Positions 16,047-24,683 are shown, numbered from the stretch's first letter. The stretch is DNA of 40,896 nucleotides from Nocardioidaceae bacterium (GCA_013811715.1 JACCUS010000004.1:1-40896), one strand, 5' to 3'. Program-made: numbers and translations. The notes: generated by a model from the sequence alone, not told the origin.

Positions 16047-16454
16047 TTACCAGACGTAGGCGAGGACTTCCCCACCTACGCCTTTCTGGTTCGCCTGGCG
16101 GTCCGTGAGCAGGCCGGTCGAGGTCGAGATGATCGCGACGCCGAGGCCACCGAGCACCTTCGGCAGTGCGGTGGCCTTGGCATACACCCGCAGTCCGGGC
16201 TTGCTGATCCGCCGAATGCCGCCTATCGAGCGCTCCCGGTTCGGGCCGTACTTCAAGTCGAGCACCAGGGTCTTGCCGACGGCGCCCTCGACGAGCTCGT
16301 CGACCTTCCAGGATCCGATGTAGCCCTCCTGCTGGAGGATCTCGGCAACTCCCGCCTTCAACTTGCTGTGCGGCATCCGCACCGTGTCGTGGTACGCCTG
16401 GTTGGCGTTGCGCAGACGGGTGAGCATGTCTGCGATGGGATCCGTCATCGTCAT
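16047..16454 (-). CDS. rpsH: 30S ribosomal protein S8
   Basis: A 135-residue S8, which organises the central domain of 16S rRNA. The family start MTMTDPIADMLTRLRNAN fixes the ATG at 16454; the seven residues upstream in the open frame are not family sequence. The C-terminal segment ISTSTGLLTDRQANQKGVGGEVLAYVW is typical. A 109-bp gap to rpsN holds no gene and no clear structure. Confidence 0.97.
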   Translation of the reverse strand: MTMTDPIADMLTRLRNANQAYHDTVRMPHSKLKAGVAEILQQEGYIGSWKVDELVEGAVGKTLVLDLKYGPNRERSIGGIRRISKPGLRVYAKATALPKVLGGLGVAIISTSTGLLTDRQANQKGVGGEVLAYVW

Positions 16455-16563
16455 GGCCGAGGGCCTCTTTCCCACTGTGGTTTCGTCGTGCCCCGGATGG
16501 GCTTCGACGACCTACGGCGATTCGGTGCAGTGCGATCAAGTGCGGTGTGATTCATGTGCGGGG

Positions 16564-16749
16564 TTACCAGCTGCTCTTGGTGATTCCGGGCAGCTCGCCC
16601 CGGTGTGCCATCTCGCGAAGACAGATCCGGCAGAGCCCGAACTTGCGGTAGACCGACTTGGGTCGGCCGCAGCGCTGGCAACGGGTGTAACCGCGCACCT
16701 TGAACTTCGGCTTGCGCCCCGCCTTGACGATCAGTGATGTCTTGGCCAT
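16564..16749 (-). CDS. rpsN: 30S ribosomal protein S14, zinc-ribbon type
   Basis: A 61-residue S14 of the short C+ class. C24, C27, C40 and C43 (TRCQRCGRP ... GLCRICLRE) form a zinc ribbon. Organisms with this form often carry a second, longer zinc-free S14 under Zur control; none is in the window. The ATG has a GGGAGAA ribosome site, which lies inside a small upstream reading frame that ends on the start codon (TGATG). Confidence 0.96.
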   Translation of the reverse strand: MAKTSLIVKAGRKPKFKVRGYTRCQRCGRPKSVYRKFGLCRICLREMAHRGELPGITKSSW

Positions 16750-16841
16750 CAGTTCTCCCTACTCTGCATATTCATCGCTCCGCACTCTGTCATCTTCATC
16801 GCTCCGCACTCTGTCATCTTCATCGCTCCGCACTCTGTCAT
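16749..16841 (-). CDS. 30-codon micro-ORF made of in-frame 24-bp repeats, bridging rplE and rpsN
   Basis: An ATG one base after the rplE stop opens a 30-codon frame: three octapeptide repeats, MTECGAMK twice and MTECGAMN once, then MQSREN. Its TGA overlaps the rpsN ATG. GGAG inside the last rplE codons sits 7 nt before the ATG and would act as a ribosome site. The exact fit at both ends suggests a coupling peptide that carries ribosomes across the repeat array. No homologue is known to me, and it may be a by-product of the repeat. Confidence 0.35.
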   Translation of the reverse strand: MTECGAMKMTECGAMKMTECGAMNMQSREN

Positions 16842-16854
16842 CTCATCGCTCCGC
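16771..16854. repeat. 24-bp tandem repeat, 3.5 copies, at the rplE-rpsN junction
   Basis: Three perfect 24-bp units lie at 16771-16794, 16795-16818 and 16819-16842, followed by a partial unit (16843-16854) that is the end of rplE itself, including its stop. Each unit repeats GCGGAGCGATGA, the last codons of rplE. The array therefore looks like tandem duplication of the rplE 3' end. The unit length is a multiple of three, so the micro-ORF stays open for any copy number. Confidence 0.92.
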
Positions 16855-17454
16855 GAAAGGGAAGCCGAGGCGCCTGAGTAGTGAGCGCCCCTCTTCGTTG
16901 TTGGTTGCGGTCGTCACGATCGTGATGTCCATGCCCCGTTGGCGGTCGACCTTGTCGGGGTCGATCTCGTGGAACATGACCTGCTCGGTCAGACCGAAGG
17001 TGTAGTTGCCCAAGCCGTCGAACTGCCGAGGCGACAGGCCCCGGAAGTCGCGGATCCGAGGCAGCGCCAAGGTCAGCAGCCGGTCGAGGAACTCCCACAT
17101 CCGGTCGCCACGCAAGGTGACATGGGCGCCGATGGGCATCCCCTCACGCAGCTTGAACTGCGCGATCGACTTGCGGGCTCGGGTGACCTGGGGCTTCTGG
17201 CCGGTGATCACGGTCAGGTCCCGGATCGCGCCCTCGATCAGCTTGGAGTCCCGAGCGGCCTCGCCGACCCCCATGTTGACGACGATCTTCGTCAACCCCG
17301 GAACCTGCATGACGTTGGCGTGATCGAACTCGTCCTTCAGCGCAGGCAGGATCTCAGCGCGGTAGCTTGTCTTGAGGCGTGGGACGCTTCTCGACGTATG
17401 GCCGGGGGCGGCTGTCTGGGTGTCTGTCGTGGTGGCGGCGTCGGTGGTCGCCAT
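16843..17454 (-). CDS. rplE: 50S ribosomal protein L5
   Basis: A 203-residue L5, which binds 5S rRNA in the central protuberance. A Thr/Ala-rich tail of about 22 residues precedes the conserved PRLKTSYRAEILPALKDEF. Typical segments follow: KIVVNMGVGEA, TGQKPQVTRARKSIAQFKLREGMPIG and RGMDITIVTTATNNEEGRSLLRRLGFPF. The ATG overlaps the rplX stop in TGATG. The last four codons and the stop are the seed of a tandem repeat that continues towards rpsN. Confidence 0.97.
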   Translation of the reverse strand: MATTDAATTTDTQTAAPGHTSRSVPRLKTSYRAEILPALKDEFDHANVMQVPGLTKIVVNMGVGEAARDSKLIEGAIRDLTVITGQKPQVTRARKSIAQFKLREGMPIGAHVTLRGDRMWEFLDRLLTLALPRIRDFRGLSPRQFDGLGNYTFGLTEQVMFHEIDPDKVDRQRGMDITIVTTATNNEEGRSLLRRLGFPFAER

Positions 17455-17828
17455 CAGATCTCCTTGCCGGTCTTGGTGGCGACGCGCACGCTGCGGTGCG
17501 AGGTGTACGTCGTACCGTCGGTGCGTGTCTTGGTGACCTCGACCCGCTTGGCACCGATCCGCGTCGTCACCTTCTTGCCGTCGACCTCGACCACCAGCGC
17601 CACGTTGGACGCGTCGATCGCCGCCTCCTGCGTGATGATGCCGCCGGTTGTGCCGCCGCGCCCGCCCGCCTGGGTGAGCTTGGTGTGGCGTTTGACGCGG
17701 TTCACACCCTCGACGATCACCCGATTGTGTTCGGGGAGCACGGCGATGACCTTGCCCTCGGCGCCCTTGTCCTTGCCGGCGATGACGCGGACGACGTCGC
17801 CCTTCTTGATGGTCAGGTTGGCTGCCAT
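17454..17828 (-). CDS. rplX: 50S ribosomal protein L24
   Basis: A 124-residue L24, an assembly initiator near the exit tunnel. It has the KOW motif KKGDVVRVIAGKDKGAEGKVI close to the N-terminus. The ATG at 17828 (MAANLTIKKGD) was chosen over a frame seven codons longer that would overlap rplN. One base separates it from the rplN stop (TGACATG). Confidence 0.97.
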   Translation of the reverse strand: MAANLTIKKGDVVRVIAGKDKGAEGKVIAVLPEHNRVIVEGVNRVKRHTKLTQAGGRGGTTGGIITQEAAIDASNVALVVEVDGKKVTTRIGAKRVEVTKTRTDGTTYTSHRSVRVATKTGKEI

Positions 17829-17829
17829 G

Positions 17830-18198
17830 TCAAAGCACCTCCGGCGCAAGCGAGATGATCCTCATGAACCGCTTCTCACGCAGCTCCCGGCCCACCGGGC
17901 CGAAGATGCGGGTGCCACGCGGCTCGTTGTCGCCCCGGAGGATCACCGCGGCGTTCTCGTCGAAGCGAATGTAGGACCCATCGGCACGACGGCGTTCCTT
18001 GACAGTGCGCACGACGACCGCCCTGACGACGTCGCCCTTCTTGACGTTGGCAACGGGGATGGCATCCTTCACAGTGGCCACGATGACGTCGCCGACGCCG
18101 GCGTAGCGCCGACCCGAGCCGCCGAGCACCCGGATGCACAAGATCTGCTTGGCACCGGTGTTGTCGGCGACCTTCAACCGCGACTCCTGCTGGATCAT
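17830..18198 (-). CDS. rplN: 50S ribosomal protein L14
   Basis: A 122-residue L14 with the family start MIQQESRLKVADNTGAKQILCIRVLGG and the end GTRIFGPVGRELREKRFMRIISLAPEVL. It forms part of the inter-subunit bridge and the docking site for translation and silencing factors. The ATG at 18198 lies 10 bp after rpsQ with a GGAGACAT ribosome site. Upstream open frame is rpsQ in another phase. Confidence 0.97.
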   Translation of the reverse strand: MIQQESRLKVADNTGAKQILCIRVLGGSGRRYAGVGDVIVATVKDAIPVANVKKGDVVRAVVVRTVKERRRADGSYIRFDENAAVILRGDNEPRGTRIFGPVGRELREKRFMRIISLAPEVL

Positions 18199-18208
18199 CG
18201 GATGTCTC

Positions 18209-18526
18209 CTACCTAGCCTTCTCGAGGACCTCGAGCACGCGCCAGCGCTTGGTGGCCGACAGCGGGCGGGTCTCCATGATCTTGACCCGGTCGCCGGTGC
18301 CGCACTGGTTCTGCTCGTCGTGCGCCTTGAGCTTGCTCGTACGTCGCAAGACCTTGCCGTACAGAGCATGCTTGACCCGGTCTTCGACCGACACCACGAC
18401 GGTCTTGTCCATCTTGTCGCTGACGACAAGGCCCTCCCGGATCTTGCGGTAGCCGCGCGCCTTTGTGTCGCCGGCCTGCGATGCTTCAGTCACGTTTCCC
18501 TCTTCACTCGTACTGGCCTCGGTCAT
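18209..18526 (-). CDS. rpsQ: 30S ribosomal protein S17
   Basis: A 105-residue S17. Residues from about 24 (GYRKIREGLVVSDKMDKTVVVSVEDRVKHALYGK) are the OB-fold that binds the 5' domain of 16S rRNA. The first 22 residues are an acidic extension containing a repeated TEAS, as seen in many actinobacteria. The ATG overlaps the rpmC stop (ATGA). Confidence 0.96.
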   Translation of the reverse strand: MTEASTSEEGNVTEASQAGDTKARGYRKIREGLVVSDKMDKTVVVSVEDRVKHALYGKVLRRTSKLKAHDEQNQCGTGDRVKIMETRPLSATKRWRVLEVLEKAR

Positions 18527-18762
18527 GCTGCACCCTCGTCCTCGGGCCGCGCCTGCTCGGTGATGCCGAGCTCGCGCTCCCGCATGACCGTATAGATCCG
18601 GGCGATGTCACGGCGAACCGTCCGGAGCCGCCCGTGCGACTCCAGCTGGCCGGTGGCGGCCTGGAAGCGAAGGTTGAACAGCTCTTCCTTGGACTCGCGC
18701 AACTTCTCCTCCAAGGAGTCGCTGTCGAGCGGACGCAGCTCGTTTGCGGTCAGTGCACTCAT
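18523..18762 (-). CDS. rpmC: 50S ribosomal protein L29
   Basis: A 79-residue L29, a two-helix hairpin at the tunnel exit where trigger factor and SRP dock. LEEKLRESKEELFNLRFQAATGQLESHGRLRTVRRDIARIYTVMRERE is classic. An acidic tail (TEQARPEDEGAA) follows. It is coupled at both ends: TGATG with rplP and ATGA with rpsQ. Confidence 0.96.
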   Translation of the reverse strand: MSALTANELRPLDSDSLEEKLRESKEELFNLRFQAATGQLESHGRLRTVRRDIARIYTVMRERELGITEQARPEDEGAA

Positions 18763-19181
18763 CAGAACTCACCTGACTCACGGCTTACGAACTTGCACCG
18801 CATCGGCAACTTGTGCATCGCGCGCCGCATCGCCTCACGGGCAACGGCCTCCGAAACGCCGGACAGCTCGAACATGACGCGCCCCGGCCTGACGTTGGCG
18901 ATCCACCACTCCGGCGACCCCTTGCCAGAACCCATCCGCGTCTCGGCCGGCTTCTTGGTGAGCGGGCGGTCCGGGTAGATGTTGATCCAGACCTTCCCGC
19001 CACGCTTGATGTGCCGGGTCATCGCAATACGAGCGGACTCGATCTGTCGGTTGCTGACGTAGTGACCCTCGACCGCCTGGATGCCGAAGTCGCCGAACGC
19101 CAACCTGGTGCCGCCCTTGGCGGCGCCGGTGCGCTTGGGGTGGTGCTGCTTACGGTGCTTGACCCTGCGGGGGATAAGCAT
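18762..19181 (-). CDS. rplP: 50S ribosomal protein L16
   Basis: A 139-residue L16, which contacts the A-site tRNA elbow region. It starts MLIPRRVKHRKQHHPKRTGAAKGGT and contains PDRPLTKKPAETRMGSGKGSPEWWIANVRPGRVMFE, both near-invariant. Five bases separate it from the rpsC stop. Its stop overlaps rpmC. Confidence 0.97.
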   Translation of the reverse strand: MLIPRRVKHRKQHHPKRTGAAKGGTRLAFGDFGIQAVEGHYVSNRQIESARIAMTRHIKRGGKVWINIYPDRPLTKKPAETRMGSGKGSPEWWIANVRPGRVMFELSGVSEAVAREAMRRAMHKLPMRCKFVSRESGEF

Positions 19182-19186
19182 GGTGC

Positions 19187-20073
<887 letters not shown>

Positions 20074-20074
<1 letters not shown>

Positions 20075-20514
20075 TAGCGAGCTCCTCCGGTTCTCTTCGA
20101 GATGGTGGGACTGGCGACGTCGTCGGCCGCCTGCACGACCAGCGTGATGTGGCTGGTGCGCTTGAGGATGCGGGTAGCCCTGCCCTGCGCGCGCGGCCTG
20201 AACCGCTTCATCGTCGGCCCTTCGTCGACCATCGCCTTGCTGATGACCAGCCCGCCTCGCTCGAGACCTTCGCCGGTGGTCGCGTTGGCCACAGCGCTCT
20301 CGAGGACCTTGTAGACGGTTTCGGCGGCGGCCTGCGGGGCGAATCGGAGGGTGGCGAGGGCGTCGTCCACCGGTGCCCCACGCACCATGTCGACGACCCG
20401 ACGTGCCTTCATCGGCGTGACGCGGACGAAGCGCGCGACGGCGAAGGCACCCGGCTGGTCACCCAGCAGGGTCTCGCGACGGGCGGACATCCGCCTGCGC
20501 TCAGTAACGGCCAT
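20074..20514 (-). CDS. rplV: 50S ribosomal protein L22
   Basis: A 146-residue L22, whose beta-hairpin lines the exit tunnel at the macrolide region. FVRVTPMKARRVVDMVRG and the hairpin MKRFRPRAQGRATRILKRTSHITLVV are typical. I chose the ATG at 20514; a TTG two codons upstream is also possible and has closer spacing to GAGAGAAG. Its stop overlaps rpsC. Confidence 0.96.
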
Positions 20515-20560
20515 TGTCAATACTTCTCTCGGCAGTGGTCTTCAAGATCGGTCCCGCGTC

Positions 20561-20842
20561 CTAGCGGCGACGGCTCTTGCGGTCGTCCTTCTCATGTCCC
20601 CGGAAGGTTCGGGTCGGGGCGAACTCGCCCAGCTTGTGGCCCACCATGGAGTCGGTCACGAAGACCGGGACGTGCTTGCGTCCGTCGTGCACGGCGATCG
20701 TGTGGCCGATCATGGTCGGCACGATCATCGAACGACGTGACCACGTCTTGATGACGTTCTTGGTGCCCTTGTCGTTTTGGACGTCCACCTTCTTCTGCAG
20801 GTGGTCGTCGACGAACGGGCCTTTCTTCAGGCTGCGTGGCAT
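20561..20842 (-). CDS. rpsS: 30S ribosomal protein S19
   Basis: A 93-residue S19 (MPRSLKKGPFVDDHLQKKVD ... HKLGEFAPTRTFRGHEKDDRKSRRR), the usual length, with the universal RSMIVPTMIGHTIAVHDGRKHVPVF segment. It binds the 16S rRNA head with S13. It lies 17 bp after rplB, with an AGAAGGGGC ribosome region. Confidence 0.98.
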   Translation of the reverse strand: MPRSLKKGPFVDDHLQKKVDVQNDKGTKNVIKTWSRRSMIVPTMIGHTIAVHDGRKHVPVFVTDSMVGHKLGEFAPTRTFRGHEKDDRKSRRR

Positions 20843-20859
20843 GTGTGCTCAGCCCCTTC

Positions 20860-21696
20860 TCAGCGCTTGCCGGTTTTGCTGCGACGGCGACGGACGATCA
20901 ACTGGTCACTGGGCTTGCGCTTGCGCGTCCGGCCCTCTGGCTGACCCCACGGCGAGACCGGGTGGCGGCCACCGGATGTCTTGCCCTCGCCACCACCGTG
21001 CGGGTGGTCGACCGGGTTCATGGCGACACCGCGCACGGTAGGGCGCCTACCCTTCCAGCGCATCCGACCGGCCTTGCCCCAGCTGATGTTTGACTGCTCG
21101 GCGTTACCGACCGCGCCCACTGTGGCGCGGCAACGCACATCGACGTAGCGCATCTCACCGGACGGCATCCGGAGCTGAGCTCGGTTGCCCTCCCGTGCGA
21201 CAAGCTGCACCGAGACACCGGCCGAGCGGCCGATCTTGGCGCCGCCGCCGGGTCGGAGCTCGATCGCGTGGACCGTCGTACCGACCGGGATGTTGCGCAG
21301 CGGCAGGTTGTTGCCCGGCTTGATGTCGGCGCTGGCACCGTTCTCCACGCGCATCCCCTGCCGAAGCCCGTTCGGCGCGATGATGTAGCGCTTCTCGCCG
21401 TCGGCGTAGTGCAGCAGCGCGATGCGCGCGGTGCGGTTGGGGTCGTACTCGATGTGGGCGACAGATGCGGGCACCCCGTCCTTGTCGAAGCGACGGAAGT
21501 CGACGATCCGGTAGGCGCGCTTGTGGCCGCCACCTTGGTGCCGGGTCGTGATCTTGCCCTGGTTGTTACGGCCGCCCTTCTTGGGCAGCGGCCTGACCAA
21601 CGACTTCTCCGGGGTCGAGCGCGTGACCTCGGCGAAGTCGGCGACGCTCGAGCCACGGCGAGCCGGTGTGGTCGGCTTGTACTTGCGGATACCCAT
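20860..21696 (-). CDS. rplB: 50S ribosomal protein L2
   Basis: A 278-residue L2, needed for peptidyl-transferase assembly. It has MGIRKYKPTTPARR at the start, GRNNQGKITTRHQGGGHKRAYRIVDF, and the near-invariant VRGVAMNPVDHPHGGGEGKTSGGRHPVSPWG, including the conserved His of the peptidyl-transferase neighbourhood. Ribosome site GAGGACT upstream. Length is standard. Confidence 0.98.
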   Translation of the reverse strand: MGIRKYKPTTPARRGSSVADFAEVTRSTPEKSLVRPLPKKGGRNNQGKITTRHQGGGHKRAYRIVDFRRFDKDGVPASVAHIEYDPNRTARIALLHYADGEKRYIIAPNGLRQGMRVENGASADIKPGNNLPLRNIPVGTTVHAIELRPGGGAKIGRSAGVSVQLVAREGNRAQLRMPSGEMRYVDVRCRATVGAVGNAEQSNISWGKAGRMRWKGRRPTVRGVAMNPVDHPHGGGEGKTSGGRHPVSPWGQPEGRTRKRKPSDQLIVRRRRSKTGKR

Positions 21697-21725
21697 GAGT
21701 TCTCAGTCCTCGTTGTCGCGCCCGG

Positions 21726-22031
21726 TCAGGAGACCGGACCTCCGAAGATGTCGATGCGCTGACCCTCGGCCACGCTGACGATGGCGCGCTTGGTTTCGGG
21801 CCGGCTGCCCCAGCCGAGGCGGGTTCGGCGACGCTTGCCCGGGCGGTTGATCGTGTTGACGCTGGTGACCTTGACGTTGAACACCTTCTCGACCGCGATC
21901 TTGATCTCGGTCTTGTTGGAGTCGGGGCGCACCAAGAACGTGTACTTGTTCTGGTCGAGCAGGCCGTAGGACTTCTCGCTCACGACTGGGGCGAGGAGCA
22001 CGTCGCGGTGGTCCTTGTAGAGGTTGCTCAC
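21726..22031 (-). CDS. rplW: 50S ribosomal protein L23
   Basis: A 101-residue L23 at the tunnel exit, the docking site for trigger factor and SRP. DVLLAPVVSEKSYGLLDQNKYTFLVRPDSNKTEIKIAVEKVFNVKV is typical. The start is GTG and overlaps the rplD stop (GTGA), so no separate initiation signal is needed. Confidence 0.97.
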   Translation of the reverse strand: MSNLYKDHRDVLLAPVVSEKSYGLLDQNKYTFLVRPDSNKTEIKIAVEKVFNVKVTSVNTINRPGKRRRTRLGWGSRPETKRAIVSVAEGQRIDIFGGPVS

Positions 22032-22771
22032 TTGCCGTCCTCCCCGTGCTCGGCTGTCCCGGTGGCGGGCTCTGCCGTCTCCGGGGCAGTCGCGGCCTCG
22101 TCCTCGGCCTCCCTCGATGTCGCGACGGCCTTGCCGGACTTGCCGGTCGTCGGCCCGGCGACGAATGCGTCGTAGGCGGCCTTGGTGAAGATGACGTCGT
22201 CGCTCCGCAGCACGTCGTAGGTGTTGAGCTGGTCGACGGCGAGCAAGTGGACGGCGTCGACGTTGCGCAGGCTTCGCCGGGTCGCATGGTCGCCGCGCTC
22301 GAGCACGATGAGCGCCCTTGGCCGCTCGGTGAGCTTGGCGAGGAACCCGAGCGCCGATCTCGTAGAGGGCGTGTCGCCGGAGACGAAACTCTCCACGACG
22401 TGAACTCGACCGTCACGAGCCCGGTCGGACAACGCACCCCGGAGCGCGGCAGCCTTCATCTTCTTCGGCGTGCGCTGCGCGTAACTGCGTGGCGTCGGGC
22501 CGTGGACGACGCCGCCACCCACGAACTGCGGCGCCCGGATCGAGCCCTGGCGAGCTCGGCCGGTGCCCTTCTGTCGGTACGGCTTCGCGCCGCCGCCGGC
22601 GACCTCAGCCCGCGTCTTCGTGTCATGGCTGCCTTGTCGAGCCGCAGCGAGCTGCGCGACCACCACTTGATGGATCAACGGGATGTTGACCTGGGTGTCG
22701 AAGATCTCGGCGGGCAGGTCGACGGTGCCGGCCTTCTTGCCGGCGGCGTCGAGGACGTCAAGTGTGTTCAC
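22028..22771 (-). CDS. rplD: 50S ribosomal protein L4 with acidic tail
   Basis: A 247-residue L4. The tunnel-lining loop KTRAEVAGGGAKPYRQKGTGRARQGSIRAPQFVGGG is intact. In other bacteria L4 also represses the S10 operon. The last 30 or so residues form an acidic, Ala/Glu/Thr-rich extension (EAEDEAATAPETAEPATGTAEHGEDGK) beyond the usual family end, as in some actinobacteria. The GTG start overlaps the rplC stop (GTGA). Confidence 0.96.
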   Translation of the reverse strand: MNTLDVLDAAGKKAGTVDLPAEIFDTQVNIPLIHQVVVAQLAAARQGSHDTKTRAEVAGGGAKPYRQKGTGRARQGSIRAPQFVGGGVVHGPTPRSYAQRTPKKMKAAALRGALSDRARDGRVHVVESFVSGDTPSTRSALGFLAKLTERPRALIVLERGDHATRRSLRNVDAVHLLAVDQLNTYDVLRSDDVIFTKAAYDAFVAGPTTGKSGKAVATSREAEDEAATAPETAEPATGTAEHGEDGK

Positions 22772-23463
22772 GACTCGACTCCCCTCGCCTTGGCAGCGCT
22801 GCGCAGTACGACGACGGTGCCGCGCGGACCGGGGACGGCGCCCTTGATGAGGACCAAACCCTTCTCGGCGTCGACAGAGTGCACTGTCAGGTTCTGGGTG
22901 GTGACCACGTCGTTGCCCATCCGACCTGGCATCCGCATCCCCTTGAAGACGCGGCCCGGGGTGGCGCAGCCGCCGATCGAGCCCGGCTTACGGTGGTTCT
23001 TGTGCGAGCCGTGCGACGCGCTGACACCGGCGAAGCCGTGTCGCTTCATCACGCCGGCGAAGCCTTTGCCCTTGCTGGTGCCGGTGACGTCGACCAGCTC
23101 CCCAGCCGTGAACAGGTCAGCGTTCAGCTGCTGGCCGAGGGTGTAGCCGGCGGCGTCCGCCGTACGGATCTCGATGACGTGGCGACGCGGCGTCACCCCA
23201 GCCTTCTCGAAGTGCCCGGCCAGCGGCTTGGTGACCTTCGCCGCCTTGATCTCGCCGAAGCCGAGCTGCACGGCGGTGTAGCCGTCGGTGTCGACGGCCC
23301 GGACCTGGGTCACGACGTTGGACGCGGCCGAGATTACCGTGACGGGCACGACCCTGTTGTTCTCGTCCCACAGCTGGGTCATGCCGAGCTTGGTGCCCAA
23401 CAGGCCACGGACGTTTCGCCCAGTGCCGGTTGGCGCAGTGGTGCTCGTCGGTGTAGTGCTCAT
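22768..23463 (-). CDS. rplC: 50S ribosomal protein L3
   Basis: A 231-residue L3, an early assembly protein reaching into the peptidyl-transferase centre. It has RGLLGTKLGMTQLWDENNRVVPVTVI and the loop KRHGFAGVSASHGSHKNHRKPGSIGGCATPGRVFKGMRMPGRMG. A 16-residue Thr/Ser-rich N-terminal extension (STTPTSTTAPTGTGRN) precedes the conserved start. The ATG lies 13 bp after rpsJ with a TGAGGAAC ribosome site. Confidence 0.97.
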   Translation of the reverse strand: MSTTPTSTTAPTGTGRNVRGLLGTKLGMTQLWDENNRVVPVTVISAASNVVTQVRAVDTDGYTAVQLGFGEIKAAKVTKPLAGHFEKAGVTPRRHVIEIRTADAAGYTLGQQLNADLFTAGELVDVTGTSKGKGFAGVMKRHGFAGVSASHGSHKNHRKPGSIGGCATPGRVFKGMRMPGRMGNDVVTTQNLTVHSVDAEKGLVLIKGAVPGPRGTVVVLRSAAKARGVES

Positions 23464-23476
23464 GGGTGTCTGTTCC

Positions 23477-23785
23477 TCAGAGCTTGATCTCGATGTCGAC
23501 GCCGGCCGGCAGTTCGAGCCGCATCAGTGAGTCGACAGTCTTCGGCGTAGGGTCAATGATGTCGATGAGCCGCTTGTGCGTGCGCATCTCGAAGTGCTCG
23601 CGGCTGTCCTTGTACTTGTGCGGCGAGCGGATCACGCAGAACACGTTCTTCTCCGTGGGAAGCGGCACCGGGCCCGCGACCTTGGCACCAGTACGCGTCA
23701 CCGTGTCGACGATCTTGCGCGCCGAGCTGTCGATGACCTCATGGTCGTAGGCCTTGAGCCGGATGCGGATCTTTTGTCCCGCCAT
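23477..23785 (-). CDS. rpsJ: 30S ribosomal protein S10 (NusE)
   Basis: A 102-residue S10, also the NusE antitermination partner of NusB. MAGQKIRIRLKAYDHEVIDSSARKIV is the family start, which fixes the ATG at 23785; a longer frame upstream is leader sequence. It is the first gene of the 24-gene S10-spc series. It is preceded by a leader of about 265 nt with several hairpins and a promoter at 24059-24087. Confidence 0.97.
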   Translation of the reverse strand: MAGQKIRIRLKAYDHEVIDSSARKIVDTVTRTGAKVAGPVPLPTEKNVFCVIRSPHKYKDSREHFEMRTHKRLIDIIDPTPKTVDSLMRLELPAGVDIEIKL

Positions 23786-24058
23786 GCTCGCTTCCATCCT
23801 TCTACTCGAACCGCTGATGACAACTGCGGACCCCCGGTCGGGGTCCAATGCCCGGATTGTCCGACCCCCGAGGTCGGGCGTGTCGAACCGTGTGCACACA
23901 GCACGTCGATCGAATGGTCGTTGGTCGGGGGAGTTCTGTCAGCCCGACTCCCCCTTTTGGGGGCCCGGGCACCTCGTGGCGCCTCCGGTTCGGCGAGACC
24001 GACCAGCTCCATGAGTGGTGCACGATCTGCCCCGGCGACCCCGCTGGGCAACCCCGTT
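23786..24058 (-). other. Structured leader of the S10 operon
   Basis: This stretch has no gene. In the rpsJ transcript it can form CCCCC/GGGGG with a 4-base loop (23950-23963), or alternatively GGGGGAGT/ACTCCCCC (23927-23954). The two share the same C-run, so they exclude each other. Two later hairpins, CCGACC/GGTCGG (23861-23877) and GGACCCC/GGGGTCC (23828-23846), are similar in sequence. This layout is what a leader-control element would look like, but I recognise no known motif. Confidence 0.45.
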
Positions 24059-24087
24059 AGTCTGCCAGACGCCCGGCGGCATGCCAA
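24059..24087 (-). promoter_or_regulatory. rpsJp: Promoter of the S10 operon
   Basis: TTGGCA (24082-24087), 17 bp, then CAGACT (24059-24064) on the minus strand, followed by AACGGGG. It lies between the Nudix stop and the S10 leader and is the best SigA-like match in the 427-bp gap. Confidence 0.5.
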
Positions 24088-24212
24088 ATCGCGCCACCTC
24101 CGTCGACCGCCAACCTCCACGAGTTGCGATGCTTACAAGCCGGGTGTCTTAGTGCGGCGGCAGGCAACCTCGGTTTGCGGGGGCCGAGGTGTGTGCCTGC
24201 GGCGCCAGGGAG

Positions 24213-24683
24213 TTAGGTCAAAAAGTATGGCGGACCCTCCACGACGGACGCGTGCTCGATCCGACGGACCGCGCTCCCCTTGAGCTGCGGAAGTTCGTCT
24301 CGCGCGAACCAACTGACGGCGACGTTCTCCTCGTCGGCGACCCGTGCGCGCCCGGAGACGTATCGACAGCGAAAGGTGAGGGTGAGGAACTGGCACTGGT
24401 CACCGTTCGGCAATACCATCGGCGGGTCGGCGACCAGCGCCGCCAATCGTTCGACCTTCGCCTCCACCCCAGTCTCCTCACGGATCTCCCGCACCAACCC
24501 CTGGGCCGGCTGCTCCCCGGGCTCCAAGATGCCGCTGACAAGAGCCCACCTTCGGTGCTCGACACGCTGGGTCAGCAGAACCCGGCCGGCATCGTCGAAG
24601 ACGACGCCGCAGACCCCAGAGAGCCACAACGGGGCATGGCCGATGTTCTCGCGCAGCTCCACGATGAAGTCGGGCGTCGGCAC
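24213..24683 (-). CDS. Nudix hydrolase
   Basis: A 156-residue Nudix protein with a complete Nudix box at residues 51-73 (GILEPGEQPAQGLV-REIREETGV), so the Mg-binding glutamates are intact and it should be active on a nucleoside diphosphate-linked compound. The N-terminal PTPDFIVELRENIGHAPLWLSGV is a pattern I associate with actinobacterial homologues, which is why I prefer the GTG at 24683. A GTG at 24722 would add 13 residues; neither has a clear ribosome site. It lies upstream of the S10 promoter on the same strand and diverges from the stress protein. Confidence 0.85.
   Translation of the reverse strand: MPTPDFIVELRENIGHAPLWLSGVCGVVFDDAGRVLLTQRVEHRRWALVSGILEPGEQPAQGLVREIREETGVEAKVERLAALVADPPMVLPNGDQCQFLTLTFRCRYVSGRARVADEENVAVSWFARDELPQLKGSAVRRIEHASVVEGPPYFLT

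Noticed and set aside
16771..16854. CRISPR array or phase-variation repeat
   Set aside because: The units are contiguous without spacers and derive from the rplE 3' end. Copy-number change keeps the frame, so there is no on/off switch.
20515..20520. TTG start of rplV two codons upstream
   Set aside because: Possible, but an ATG in the same frame is the simpler choice and the difference is only two residues.
23927..23958. Plus-strand intrinsic terminator (hairpin plus TTTT)
   Set aside because: No plus-strand gene lies upstream of it. The hairpin is more meaningful as part of the minus-strand S10 leader.
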